A stretch of 64,000 bases of DNA. Source: CBDBND01 sp965207985. GTDB taxonomy: Bacteria; Pseudomonadota; Alphaproteobacteria; Rhodospirillales; Rhodospirillaceae. Shown one piece after another: positions 9,790-18,184 of the stretch; within the stretch, counting starts at the first letter, position 1; every line of letters begins with the position of its first letter. Where the stretch lies: assembly GCA_965207985.1 (NCBI GenBank), contig CBDBND010000035.1:62001-126000 (forward strand), given 5' to 3'. Under the pieces are notes generated by a model, which had not been told where the DNA came from, ran no database searches, and worked only from the letters and a program-made list of their open reading frames with translations. Position numbers and translations under genes: made by a program.

Positions 9790-10263
9790 TTAAGATGTGC
9801 GCCGCTTTTGCCACGGCACGGCGGCGATTTCGACACCTTCATCGATGAGATCCTGCGCCTCTTCGGCCGTGGCCTCACCATAGATCCCGCGGGCTTCCGC
9901 TTCGCCGTAATGAATCTTGCGGGCTTCTTCGGGAAACTTTTCACCAACGTTTTCAAAATTCTTTTCGATTGTTGCCTGCAATTCCTTAATCGCTTCCACC
10001 GCTTTGGTCATGGCGGTCGTCATGTTTTCAACAGTTTCCATTGGAGGAGTTGACAAACCCTCACCGGATTCAGGAAGCGCAACCACTCCTTTCTTAGCGG
10101 AGCGGGAGATATTCGGAGCCATGGGCGCTTTACGCACCTTTGCGCTGCCGCAAATGGGGCAGAGGACTTTCCAGCTTTTGCGCAATGAGTCATATGCCTG
10201 GCTTGATTTAAACCAGGATTCGAACTCGTGCTCGTTGTCACAAACTAGGTCGTAAAGAATCAT
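9790..10263 (-). CDS. DUF1178 family protein
   Basis: About 157 residues of unknown function, conserved in alphaproteobacteria. The N-terminus MILYDLVCDNEHEFESWF and the CPICGS pair match the family; two more cysteines of the zinc-ribbon-like start are visible only as VCDNEHEF. A helical middle (TTAMTKAVEAIKELQATIEKN) leads to a conserved FPEEARKIHYGEAEARGIYGEA segment. The ATG at 10263 is preferred to the TTG three bases upstream. It follows nit and grxC in the same direction, an association seen widely in the class. Confidence 0.85.
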   Translation of the reverse strand: MILYDLVCDNEHEFESWFKSSQAYDSLRKSWKVLCPICGSAKVRKAPMAPNISRSAKKGVVALPESGEGLSTPPMETVENMTTAMTKAVEAIKELQATIEKNFENVGEKFPEEARKIHYGEAEARGIYGEATAEEAQDLIDEGVEIAAVPWQKRRTS

Positions 10264-10401
10264 CAAGCGGGTTTCCGTAGACAGAACTGCTCATTTAAGG
10301 ATGAAGTAGTAAAGTTTCAAGTTGGTTAAATGCCGCCAGACCCTTGAAGAGTAAAGGGTTATGCCCTGATTGAGAGGCCTCGCCAAGTCTCGATAAAGAC
10401 T

Positions 10402-11247
10402 TCAGGCAGCGGAAAACGGGCGATCATGACCAAGTGAGGGCATCCGTTTCCGCACTTTTGCAACCTTATTGAGATCCACATGGGCGCTGATGACACCGGT
10501 GTCCGTACCGGCGTCGGCAAGAATCTGCCCCCAAGGGTCGACAATCAGAGCATGGCCAAATGTTTTGCGGTCACCAGGATGCGCGCCCGTCTGCGCCGGC
10601 GCAACAATGAATGTCCCTGTTTCAATGGCGCGTGCTCTCAACAGAACATGCCAATGCGCTTCGCCCGTCACTTGGGTAAAGGCTGACGGTACGGTGATGA
10701 ATTCGGCTCCCGCCTGAGCGAGAGTGCGGTAGAGAGCAGGAAAACGAAGATCATAACAGATCGTCAAGCCGAGCCGGCCCCAAGGAAGATCGACAACCAC
10801 CGCTTTATCCCCAGGTGCGAAGGTTGTGCTTTCGGCGTACCGTTCTCCGTTACCCAGATCGACATCAAACATATGTATCTTGTCGTAGGTGGCGACAATG
10901 TCACCCTTGTCGTTTAGGACATACGTCCGATTGGCGACACGGCCGTCATCGAGACTGATGGCAAGACTGCCGCAGTGCAACCAGACATTATGTGTTTTCG
11001 CAGACTCTTGAAACGCCGCTAAACCTTCGTGTTTCGATTCTGGCTGGGCTTTTGACGTTATCGCCTTGCGCCCCCACTCCATCATGGTGACGTTTTCAGG
11101 CATCATCACAAAATCAGCGCCACCATCGACCGCTTCATCGATGAGGTCTAAGGCAACGTCGATATTTTCACGCAACTCATTTCCTGCCGTGACCTGAAGG
11201 CAAGCGACGTGAAAAGCCTTAGACGTATCGTTGGTGGTTTCGGTCAT
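10402..11247 (-). CDS. Carbon-nitrogen hydrolase (Nit1-type, likely deaminated glutathione amidase)
   Basis: 281 residues with the complete nitrilase-superfamily triad: Glu51 (MMPENV), Lys123 (YDKIHMFD) and Cys164 (TICYDLRFP). The sequence around the Cys (LTICYDLRFPALYR) and the HMFDVDLGNGERYAES segment resemble Nit1/NitFhit proteins, which hydrolyse deaminated glutathione formed by transaminase side reactions. The neighbouring glutaredoxin fits a glutathione-related role (inference). Its start overlaps the grxC stop by 4 bp, so the two are translationally coupled. Confidence 0.87.
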   Translation of the reverse strand: MTETTNDTSKAFHVACLQVTAGNELRENIDVALDLIDEAVDGGADFVMMPENVTMMEWGRKAITSKAQPESKHEGLAAFQESAKTHNVWLHCGSLAISLDDGRVANRTYVLNDKGDIVATYDKIHMFDVDLGNGERYAESTTFAPGDKAVVVDLPWGRLGLTICYDLRFPALYRTLAQAGAEFITVPSAFTQVTGEAHWHVLLRARAIETGTFIVAPAQTGAHPGDRKTFGHALIVDPWGQILADAGTDTGVISAHVDLNKVAKVRKRMPSLGHDRPFSAA

Positions 11248-11516
11248 GAGGCAAGGGGTTCCTCAGCGAGAAGCTGGTCCAATTCTCCAGCACGCTCCAA
11301 CGCGTACAACTCGTCGCACCCGCCAATATGCAAATCATTGATAAAAATCTGTGGGACGGAGTGACGCCCGCCGGACCGTGTTTCCATTTCATTCCTGCGG
11401 TTGCCGTCCATCAGGACGTTGAATTCCGTAAAATCAAGGTTCTTTGAGTTGAGCAGATGTTTGGCGCGGTAACAGAACCCGCAAAAGGGAGAGGAATAAA
11501 TTTCAATATGGGCCAT
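11244..11516 (-). CDS. grxC: Glutaredoxin 3
   Basis: 90-residue dithiol glutaredoxin; reduces disulfides and protein-glutathione adducts with GSH. The active site is FCGFC (Cys12, Cys15); the more common form is CPYC, so the middle residues differ. The cis-Pro segment (SVPQIFINDLHIGGCDEL) provides the glutathione-binding groove. First gene of a short leftward operon grxC-nit-DUF1178. Confidence 0.92.
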   Translation of the reverse strand: MAHIEIYSSPFCGFCYRAKHLLNSKNLDFTEFNVLMDGNRRNEMETRSGGRHSVPQIFINDLHIGGCDELYALERAGELDQLLAEEPLAS

Positions 11517-11608
11517 GGTTGCAGTGCTCAGGTTCTTGTACGCTAAGGCTTGATATTAGGTTTCAGCGGGCCTGCTTCAAGCATTCAAGATCACATTCAC
11601 GTCATACC

Positions 11609-12241
11609 ATGACCGTCACCAAACTGAATACAATCATCCTGCTTACCGGCGAAGCCGAAGCAGCGGCGTTTGGAGACATGCTCCGCTCCATAAATTCGGA
11701 TCTAAACACCATTGCTGCACCGGACCGGCCGGCTTTGGACCAGGCTTGCCAAGCCTTGAACCCCGGAACGCGGCTGATTTCCTTTTGTTCCTCCGTCATT
11801 GTGCCGAAACCCTACCTGGATGCCATCGACTGCGGGTCATACAACTTTCACCCTGGACCGCCGAACTATCCTGGCCGGTACCCAAGCGTTTTTGCGTTGT
11901 ACGATGAAGTCGATAAGTTCGGCGTCACCCTACACGTGATGTCGGAACGGGTGGATGAAGGCCCGATCATCGCTGCCGAATGGTTTGTCGTTCCGTCACA
12001 CTGTGACCTGGAAACATTGGACACATTGGCCTTTAAGGAATTGGTGAGTCTTTTCCAACGGTTCGCCAATCCCCCCGCCTCTGATCCAACACTGTTGAAA
12101 GCAGCTCAAATTCGCTGGTCCGGTAAAAAGAGAACTAAGGCCGATTGCGAGTCACTGTGCAGGATCGATGCCTCCACCCCACCAGATGAGACGGAAAAAA
12201 TTAAAAGAGCCTGTGGCATCCATTTGTCATCGGCGTCTTAG
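11609..12241 (+). CDS. Formyltransferase-family protein
   Basis: 210 residues from the ATG at 11609. The hallmark formyltransferase segment NFHPGPPNYPGRYPS, with the catalytic-type Asn and His, is followed by FGVTLHVMSERVDEGPII, where the Asp of the Asn-His-Asp triad is expected. The fold resembles the N-terminal domain of methionyl-tRNA formyltransferase and GART, but the protein is short and lacks the C-terminal tRNA-binding domain, so the substrate is unknown (a sugar or amine formyltransferase is possible). It points opposite to both neighbours, interrupting the usual comF-grxC adjacency. Its stop overlaps the comF stop by 4 bp. Confidence 0.75.
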   Translation: MTVTKLNTIILLTGEAEAAAFGDMLRSINSDLNTIAAPDRPALDQACQALNPGTRLISFCSSVIVPKPYLDAIDCGSYNFHPGPPNYPGRYPSVFALYDEVDKFGVTLHVMSERVDEGPIIAAEWFVVPSHCDLETLDTLAFKELVSLFQRFANPPASDPTLLKAAQIRWSGKKRTKADCESLCRIDASTPPDETEKIKRACGIHLSSAS

Positions 12242-13026
12242 CGGCTTGATGCGGGCACGCGGCCGACAATAAGCGCGTCGACCGACTTAGCGCCTGAATT
12301 TTTAAGAGCGCGCGCGCAGGCATCTAGCGTGGCGCCGGTGGTCAATACGTCGTCGACAAGGACAATCCGTTTTTCATCCACCAGCTCCTTCCTATGAACA
12401 CCAAAGGCTCCGGCCACATTGCGCCGTCGTGCTGAAGCAGAAAGATTGCCCTGACGCGGTGTTGCTTTGGTCCGGCGCAGAACATGAAACGCAGCCACAA
12501 CGCCAGATAAACGGGAAAGGTGCCGGACCAAGAGGGTCGATTGATTGTATGTCCGTTCGATCAGATGCCACCGGTGTAAGGGAACGGGAACGAGTACGTC
12601 GGCCTGTTCCAGAAGGTCAGATCCAGCCCGGTTCATCCATCGGGCCAGCGCAGGAGCGTGATCCGTGCGATCCGAAAACTTGAAACGGGTCACTAGGGGA
12701 CGACTGTTTGCATCGTAGAGGAATACGGCGCGCGCGCGGTCAAAGACGGGGGGATGTTTAATGCACGCCCCACAGATAATTTCTTCGGACGAAAAAGAGC
12801 CGGTATCGAGGAAGGGCAGTCCGCATTGATCGCAGAATGGCGGTGTGACAAACGTCACAGCATCAAAGCAGTCACCGCACAACGCACCGGGATCAGACAC
12901 AAGAGCACCGCAGCGCAGGCACCGTGGCGGCATGAGGGTATCGAGCAAGCGGTGGCCCAACGACCGGCCCGCCTCAAAGGACCGGTCATAAAGACCTGTT
13001 TTTGACCCCCCTTCTAATGATGACAT
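12238..13026 (-). CDS. comF: ComF-family phosphoribosyltransferase-like protein
   Basis: About 262 residues. The N-terminus has a double CxxC zinc-type module (PPRCLRCGALV...LCGDCF; FCDQCGLPF). The C-terminal half is a type I PRTase fold with the PRPP loop IVLVDDVLTTGAT and the family signature VPVPLHRWHLIERTYNQS. Homologues are needed for DNA uptake or recycling in competent bacteria, but are widespread in alphaproteobacteria with no competence assay. The ATG at 13026 is used; the TTG six bases upstream is not needed. Confidence 0.9.
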   Translation of the reverse strand: MSSLEGGSKTGLYDRSFEAGRSLGHRLLDTLMPPRCLRCGALVSDPGALCGDCFDAVTFVTPPFCDQCGLPFLDTGSFSSEEIICGACIKHPPVFDRARAVFLYDANSRPLVTRFKFSDRTDHAPALARWMNRAGSDLLEQADVLVPVPLHRWHLIERTYNQSTLLVRHLSRLSGVVAAFHVLRRTKATPRQGNLSASARRRNVAGAFGVHRKELVDEKRIVLVDDVLTTGATLDACARALKNSGAKSVDALIVGRVPASSR

Positions 13027-13092
13027 ACCCAATTACTGAGGTTCCCTTCTGGGTTCTTTCCCGGTCCGGCCATGCTATGCCATAAGCCTACC

Positions 13093-13995
13093 ATGCAAGC
13101 GCCTCCCGTCGTCTTTGACCGTCATAGCGTCAGGCAAAACCGGACCAAAGCCTTGGACAAACAGGCCACCGAACCGGACCTGTTCCGCTTTGCCAAGACC
13201 CAGCTTTTGGACCGGTTGCTGGATGTGACGGTTAAGTTTCACCAAGCCTTGGTCTCGGGGCCCGGGTGTCACGCCATAGCCGCCGCATTGACGGACACCC
13301 ACCAAGTCGGTTCCGTAACGGCGGCACATTTTAGAAACTCATCTTCGGGGGACGCGACGATCAAGGCTGAGGCACCGCGCACTTTGATCTGTGACGAAGA
13401 ATGGTTCCCGTTCGGGCAACACTCTTTTGATTTAATCATCAGTTCCCTCGCCCTCCACTGGGTCAACGACCTCCCGGGTGCGCTGATACAGATGCGGCGC
13501 GGTCTTTGCCCCGACGGTTTATTTCTGGCCATGTTGTTCGGCGGATCGACCCTGCAGGAATTGCGGGAATGTCTCATGGAAGCCGAAACCAGACTCAAGG
13601 GCGGAGCGGCACCGCGCGTGTCTCCCTTTGTCGATGTGAGAGACGCGGGCAATCTTCTTGTCCGTGCCGGGTTTGCCCTGCCGGTCGCAGATATGGATAC
13701 GGTAATTCACGAATACGATAATCTCGCCGCTCTGTTCGAGGACATCAGAACCATGGGAGAAAGCAACGCGGTTGCCGAACGGTTTCGCGGCTTGACCACC
13801 AAGCGACTCTTTACCGAGGCAGAGGCCATTTATAAGGATCGGTTTGCAACACCGAGTGGGCGCTTGAATGCGACCTTTGACTTTATAACCCTCACCGGAT
13901 GGGCGCCGTCCGACACCCAACAGACGCCGTTGGCACCTGGCTCTGCGCAACACCGTTTGTCCGATGCGTTGGATACGGATGAAAACCCTCTTTGA
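13093..13995 (+). CDS. NDUFAF5/BioC-like SAM-dependent methyltransferase
   Basis: About 300 residues from the ATG at 13093 (MQAPPVVFDRHSVRQNR). The sequence around FDLIISSLALHWVNDLPGALIQMRRGLCPDG and the C-terminal FGGSTLQELRECL/TMGESNAV segments match the alphaproteobacterial/mitochondrial NDUFAF5 group. That group hydroxylates or modifies an arginine of complex I in mitochondria; bacterial members are less clear. The usual glycine-rich motif I is poorly preserved here (SGPGCHAIAAAL), so activity is uncertain. Divergent from comF. Confidence 0.75.
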   Translation: MQAPPVVFDRHSVRQNRTKALDKQATEPDLFRFAKTQLLDRLLDVTVKFHQALVSGPGCHAIAAALTDTHQVGSVTAAHFRNSSSGDATIKAEAPRTLICDEEWFPFGQHSFDLIISSLALHWVNDLPGALIQMRRGLCPDGLFLAMLFGGSTLQELRECLMEAETRLKGGAAPRVSPFVDVRDAGNLLVRAGFALPVADMDTVIHEYDNLAALFEDIRTMGESNAVAERFRGLTTKRLFTEAEAIYKDRFATPSGRLNATFDFITLTGWAPSDTQQTPLAPGSAQHRLSDALDTDENPL

Positions 13996-14024
13996 TTCCC
14001 TAGCAAGATGAATTGCAACGTAAA

Positions 14025-14741
14025 ATGAAATTCAAGACACCGCTCATCGAAGGTACGTTGGTCAAACGCTATAAACGGTTCATGGCAGACGTGACGTTGA
14101 AAGACGAAACTGAGGTCACGGCCCACTGCGCCAATTCCGGGTCCATGTTGTCGGTTAAGACGGAAGGCGCGCCGGTTTGGATTTCACCGGCTGACAACCC
14201 CAACCGCAAACTTAAATACACGTGGGAAATCATCGAAATCGACGGCCACAAAGTCGGCATCAATACGGGGCACCCGAATAAGTTGGTGGCCGAAGCCATT
14301 GAGGCGGGTGAAGTGCCCGAGCTTACAGGTTACGACACACAGCGGCGTGAGGTTAAGTACGGCAAGAACTCCCGCATCGACATTCTGCTGGAAAGCGAAG
14401 GCAAGCCTCCCTGCTATGTGGAAGTTAAAAACGTCACCATGAAACGGGACTTGGGCCCCAATGGCATTGCCGAGTTTCCCGACGCCGTCACCACCCGCGG
14501 GGCCAAGCATCTGGTGGAATTGTCGGACATGGTCGCCCAGGGGCACCGGGCGGTGATGTTCTATTTGGTGCAGCGGGGTGACTGCCCCTCATTCAAAGTG
14601 GCCGGCGACATCGACCCTGATTATGAGGCCGGACTGGCCAAAGCCATCGCCGCCGGGGTCGAGGTTGTCTGCTACCAATGCGCTGTCAGCCCCAAAGAAA
14701 TCAAGCTTTCCGGGCCTTTGCCCATGGATTTACCAAGCTGA
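14025..14741 (+). CDS. sfsA: SfsA nuclease-like DNA-binding protein
   Basis: About 238 residues starting at ATG 14025 (MKFKTPLIEGTLVKRYKRFMADV), the standard SfsA start; the upstream TTG is unnecessary. An OB-like N-terminal part is followed by a PD-(D/E)xK-type core: RIDILLESEG and CYVEVKNVTM, with ADVTL and HCANSGSM before them. Named for sugar fermentation stimulation in E. coli, where it acts as a regulator; the molecular role is not settled. It lies directly upstream of map and radC, a common order in Rhodospirillales. Confidence 0.93.
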   Translation: MKFKTPLIEGTLVKRYKRFMADVTLKDETEVTAHCANSGSMLSVKTEGAPVWISPADNPNRKLKYTWEIIEIDGHKVGINTGHPNKLVAEAIEAGEVPELTGYDTQRREVKYGKNSRIDILLESEGKPPCYVEVKNVTMKRDLGPNGIAEFPDAVTTRGAKHLVELSDMVAQGHRAVMFYLVQRGDCPSFKVAGDIDPDYEAGLAKAIAAGVEVVCYQCAVSPKEIKLSGPLPMDLPS

Positions 14742-14795
14742 AACCCCTATATGTCACAGTGTTTTTGCGAATGACTATCAACACGCCGGTACGGG

Positions 14796-15617
14796 ATGAA
14801 CCTCACTTTGGATAGAACCGACAGACCGCGCACCACTGAGGTGATCGTGCATGGGCCGGAGGCTTTTGTGGCCATGCGCAAGTCGGGCCGTTTTGCCGCG
14901 GAAGTGCTGGATTTCATCACCCCCCATGTCAAACCGGGTGTGACCACGGGGGAACTGGACCAGCTCTGTCACGACTTTCAGATCGAGCACGGCACCACGC
15001 CAGGCCCGTTGGGCTACCGGGGTTATCCAAAGTCCATCTGCACGTCCATCAACCACGTCGTCTGCCACGGTATTCCCGGCGACCGGGTGCTTAAGAACGG
15101 CGACATCGTCAACATCGACGTCTCGCCGATTTTGGATGGTTGGTACGGCGATACCAGCCGCATGTTTTTCATCGGCAATGTGAAGATCAAAGCGAAGCGG
15201 CTGGTGGAAGCCACTTACATGGCGATGATGAAGGGCATTGAGGCCATTCGCCCCGGTGCGACACTGGGCGACATCGGTCATGCCATTCAGACCTATGCCG
15301 AGAGTCAAAGATTTTCTGTTGTCCGTGATTTTTGCGGCCACGGCATCGGTCAGGTGTTTCATTCACCGCCCAACGTCATGCATGTGGGCCGCCCCGGCAC
15401 CGGCATGATCCTGGAAGAAGGCATGATCTTCACGGTGGAGCCGATGATCAACGCCGGCCGTTACGAAACCAAGATCCTCGACGACGGCTGGACCGCCGTC
15501 ACCCGCGACAAGTCACTGTCAGCCCAATTCGAGCATACCATCGGCGTTACGGCTGACGGCGTCGAGATCTTTACGCTCTCGCCCAAAGGTTATACCCACC
15601 CGCCCTTCGAGGTGTAG
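14796..15617 (+). CDS. map: Methionine aminopeptidase, type I
   Basis: 273 residues; removes the N-terminal Met from nascent proteins. All five metal ligands are visible: Asp108 (NIDVS), Asp119 (GWYGDTS), His182 (FCGHGIG), Glu215 (FTVEPM) and Glu246 (QFEHT). The substrate-contact His87 (SINHVVCHG) is also present. Length and start are normal for the family. The radC start codon follows 3 bp after the stop, so map and radC are likely co-transcribed. Confidence 0.96.
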   Translation: MNLTLDRTDRPRTTEVIVHGPEAFVAMRKSGRFAAEVLDFITPHVKPGVTTGELDQLCHDFQIEHGTTPGPLGYRGYPKSICTSINHVVCHGIPGDRVLKNGDIVNIDVSPILDGWYGDTSRMFFIGNVKIKAKRLVEATYMAMMKGIEAIRPGATLGDIGHAIQTYAESQRFSVVRDFCGHGIGQVFHSPPNVMHVGRPGTGMILEEGMIFTVEPMINAGRYETKILDDGWTAVTRDKSLSAQFEHTIGVTADGVEIFTLSPKGYTHPPFEV

Positions 15618-15620
15618 GCC

Positions 15621-16343
15621 ATGGCGTCAAACGGCGCTGACCTTTTTCCCGACGATGACGGCAAAGACTCCAAAAAAGGTCATCACGGTCATCGCGCCCG
15701 TCTGCGTGCACGGTTCCTAAACGCAGGGCCCGACGCCCTCGCCGACTATGAGCTGCTGGAACTGCTCTTATTTACGGTCCTGCCTCGCAAAGACACCAAA
15801 GCCTTGGCAAAAACATTGATCGAGACCTTTGGCTCCTTTGCCGAAGTGGTGACAGCGGACAAAGACCGGCTTCTCGCCGTTGACGGCTTGGGTGAAAGCG
15901 CGGTGACCGGATTGAAAGCGGTGCATGCTGGCGCAGCGCGCATGTTGCGGGCGGGTGTGATGGATCAGCCGGTGATTTCCTCCTGGTCCGCGCTGATCGA
16001 CTACTGCACCGTTGAAATGGGCTTTGCGGACACGGAACAGTTCCGCATTCTTTTCCTCGACAAAAAGAACAAACTCATCGCCGATGAAGCGCAACAAAAA
16101 GGAACCGTCGATCACACCCCTGTTTATCCCCGGGAAGTGGTCAAGCGCGCCCTGGAGCTCAACGCCAGCGCCCTCATCATGGTGCACAACCATCCGTCGG
16201 GAGACCCGACCCCCTCACAGACCGACAAGGACATGACCGTGAAGGTAAAAGAAGCGCTCGGCGCCGTCGGGTTGATCCTCCACGACCATGTGGTCATCGG
16301 CCGCGGCCGGTATTTTTCCTTCAAACAGGAAGGGCTGCTTTAG
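15621..16343 (+). CDS. radC: RadC-family JAB/MPN-domain protein
   Basis: 240 residues. An N-terminal helix-hairpin-helix-like part (YELLELLLFTVLPRKD; VDGLGESAVTGLKAVHA) is followed by the RadC JAB domain with MVHNHPSGDPTPSQTD, the His-x-His...Ser...Asp metal motif. Despite the name, a DNA repair role is doubtful; the family is of unsettled function and often linked to mobile DNA. Its last 4 bp overlap the end of the convergent small gene at 16340. Confidence 0.92.
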   Translation: MASNGADLFPDDDGKDSKKGHHGHRARLRARFLNAGPDALADYELLELLLFTVLPRKDTKALAKTLIETFGSFAEVVTADKDRLLAVDGLGESAVTGLKAVHAGAARMLRAGVMDQPVISSWSALIDYCTVEMGFADTEQFRILFLDKKNKLIADEAQQKGTVDHTPVYPREVVKRALELNASALIMVHNHPSGDPTPSQTDKDMTVKVKEALGAVGLILHDHVVIGRGRYFSFKQEGLL

Positions 16344-16660
16344 CCGCTGTCTTTTTCATCCATCGGCGTGCGGCCGAAGGCGCCGTAGATTCGGCCGATA
16401 AAGGCATCTCGGGCGGCTTTGCGCTCAGCGGTTTCCTCGTCCGTCGGCACGTACTGCTCGATCATCTCCGTCGTCACCTTGCCGTTTTCGCTGAGCAGTT
16501 TTTCCATGAGCCGCAACCGTTCCTGGGTGACCCAGAGCGCCGCGCCCAGTTCCAGGCAGACGGTGGTGAGATTATCGATGGCAATGTTGTCGTAATAAAA
16601 CCGTGGTTCCGGTTCTTCAGGACGTTTCGGTGCGTCGGCCGCCACGGGACCCTCCGTCAT
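16340..16660 (-). CDS. Small partner protein A (paralogue of 55494-55844)
   Basis: About 106 residues from the ATG at 16660 (MTEGPVAADAP); an upstream in-frame start at 16720 would add a proline/glycine-rich tail. I do not recognise a named family. The core aligns with the protein at 55494-55844: both have DN-x4-L-x2-GA-x-W, a helix ending in L(M/V)E-x-LL, then MIEQY(V/M)PT and a charged tail. It is mostly helical with no signal peptide, so probably cytosolic. Both copies sit near an exported methyltransferase gene on the same strand, although purB lies between them here. A partner or subunit role is inference. Confidence 0.72.
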   Translation of the reverse strand: MTEGPVAADAPKRPEEPEPRFYYDNIAIDNLTTVCLELGAALWVTQERLRLMEKLLSENGKVTTEMIEQYVPTDEETAERKAARDAFIGRIYGAFGRTPMDEKDSG

Positions 16661-16827
16661 TGGTTTGGTCCAACCTACGGGACCGGCGACGTGGTGAAAA
16701 CCAGCTTGCCCGGCGACCATTCACGTGGCGGCACATTTCCTGGGTCCGCCGTCTGGAAGTTGGCGTCTGAACTCTCTATACAATCCCTGAATTCACTCAC
16801 ACGGCCCCTCACATTTGGATGGAAAAG

Positions 16828-18126
16828 ATGATCCCCCGTTATGCGCGCCCGGATATGGTCAAAATCTGGGAGCCAGAGAACAAGTTCCGCATTTGGTTCG
16901 AGATTGAAGCCCACGCCTGCGATGCCCAGGCCGAATTGGGTATCATTCCTGAAAGTGCCGCCGAGGCGGTGTGGAAGAAGGGCAAGTTCGAGGTCGAGCG
17001 CATCGACGAGATCGAGGCCGAGGTCAAACACGACGTCATCGCCTTCCTGACCAATTTGGCCGAACACGTTGGGCCGGACGCCCGGTTCGTCCATCAGGGC
17101 ATGACCTCGTCCGACGTGCTCGACACCTGCCTGTCGGTCCAACTGGTTCAGGCTACGGATATTCTTTTGAAGGACATCGACAAGCTGCTCGATGTCATCG
17201 AACGCCGCGCCTTCGAGCACAAGATGACCGTCTGCATCGGCCGCAGCCACGGCATCCATGCCGAACCCACCACCATGGGCTTGAAATTCGCCGGCATGTA
17301 CGAGGAATTCAGCCGTGCCGAAGACAGACTGCTGTCAGCGCGGAATGAGATCGCCACTTGCGCCATTTCCGGTGCGGTCGGCACCTTCGCCAACATCGAC
17401 CCCCGCGTCGAAGAACATGTGGCCAAGGCGCTGGGATTGGAGTCCGAACCTGTCTCTACCCAGATTATCCCGCGGGACCGCCACGCCGCCTACTTTGCAA
17501 CCTTGGGCGTCGTCGCCAGTTCCGTCGAACGGGTGGCCACCGAAATCCGTCACCTCCAGCGCACGGAAGTGCGCGAGGCGGAGGAGTACTTCTCGCCGGG
17601 GCAAAAAGGCTCATCGGCCATGCCCCACAAGCGCAATCCGGTGCTGACGGAAAATCTCACCGGGCTTGCCCGCATCGTGCGGGGCTATGCCGTGCCCGCC
17701 ATGGAAAACGTCGCCCTGTGGCATGAGCGCGATATTTCCCATTCCTCGGTGGAACGGATCATCGCGTCGGACGCAACCGTCACATTGGATTTCGCACTGG
17801 CGCGCCTCGCCGACGTCGTCGACAAACTGGTCATCTACCCGGAGGCCATGGCAGGCAACCTCAACGCCACCGGCGGGCTGGTGTTTTCCCAGCGGGTGCT
17901 GCTCGCCCTCACCCAGGCCGGCGTCAGCCGTGAGGACGCCTACAGCCTGGTCCAGCGCAATGCCATGGACGTGTGGGACGGCAAAGGGGATCTCTTGTCC
18001 CTTTTAAAAAAGGACAAGGACGTAACAGCGCACCTTGCAGAGGGTGACCTTACCGACCTCTTCTCCATGAACTATCACACCAAACACGTGGACACGATTT
18101 TCGAGCGGGTGTTCGGCGAGAGTTAA
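16828..18126 (+). CDS. purB: Adenylosuccinate lyase
   Basis: 432 residues starting MIPRYARPDM; an ATG nine bases upstream is also possible. Cleaves adenylosuccinate and SAICAR in purine synthesis. Landmarks are HQGMTSSDVLDTCLS, GRSHGIHAEPTTMG with the general-acid His, and the superfamily signature KGSSAMPHKRNP with the mobile-loop catalytic Ser. It lies between the small partner gene and the exported methyltransferase gene, both on the opposite strand. Confidence 0.96.
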   Translation: MIPRYARPDMVKIWEPENKFRIWFEIEAHACDAQAELGIIPESAAEAVWKKGKFEVERIDEIEAEVKHDVIAFLTNLAEHVGPDARFVHQGMTSSDVLDTCLSVQLVQATDILLKDIDKLLDVIERRAFEHKMTVCIGRSHGIHAEPTTMGLKFAGMYEEFSRAEDRLLSARNEIATCAISGAVGTFANIDPRVEEHVAKALGLESEPVSTQIIPRDRHAAYFATLGVVASSVERVATEIRHLQRTEVREAEEYFSPGQKGSSAMPHKRNPVLTENLTGLARIVRGYAVPAMENVALWHERDISHSSVERIIASDATVTLDFALARLADVVDKLVIYPEAMAGNLNATGGLVFSQRVLLALTQAGVSREDAYSLVQRNAMDVWDGKGDLLSLLKKDKDVTAHLAEGDLTDLFSMNYHTKHVDTIFERVFGES

Positions 18127-18130
18127 TACA

Positions 18131-18162
18131 AAACCCCGCTCCGGTTTCCCGGAACGGGGTTT
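18131..18162. terminator. Bidirectional intrinsic terminator, purB / exported methyltransferase
   Basis: A 14-bp stem (AAACCCCGCTCCGG against the complement of CCGGAACGGGGTTT, one mismatch) with a four-base loop, starting 5 bp after the purB stop. It has A-rich and T-rich edges on the two sides, so it can serve both convergent genes. Confidence 0.8.
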
Positions 18163-18184
18163 GTTCGAGTCCCAGAGATAAACC

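Noticed and set aside
18160..18180. GTTCGAGTCCC resembling a tRNA T-arm
   Set aside because: No acceptor, D or anticodon arms upstream; the neighbouring hairpin is a terminator.
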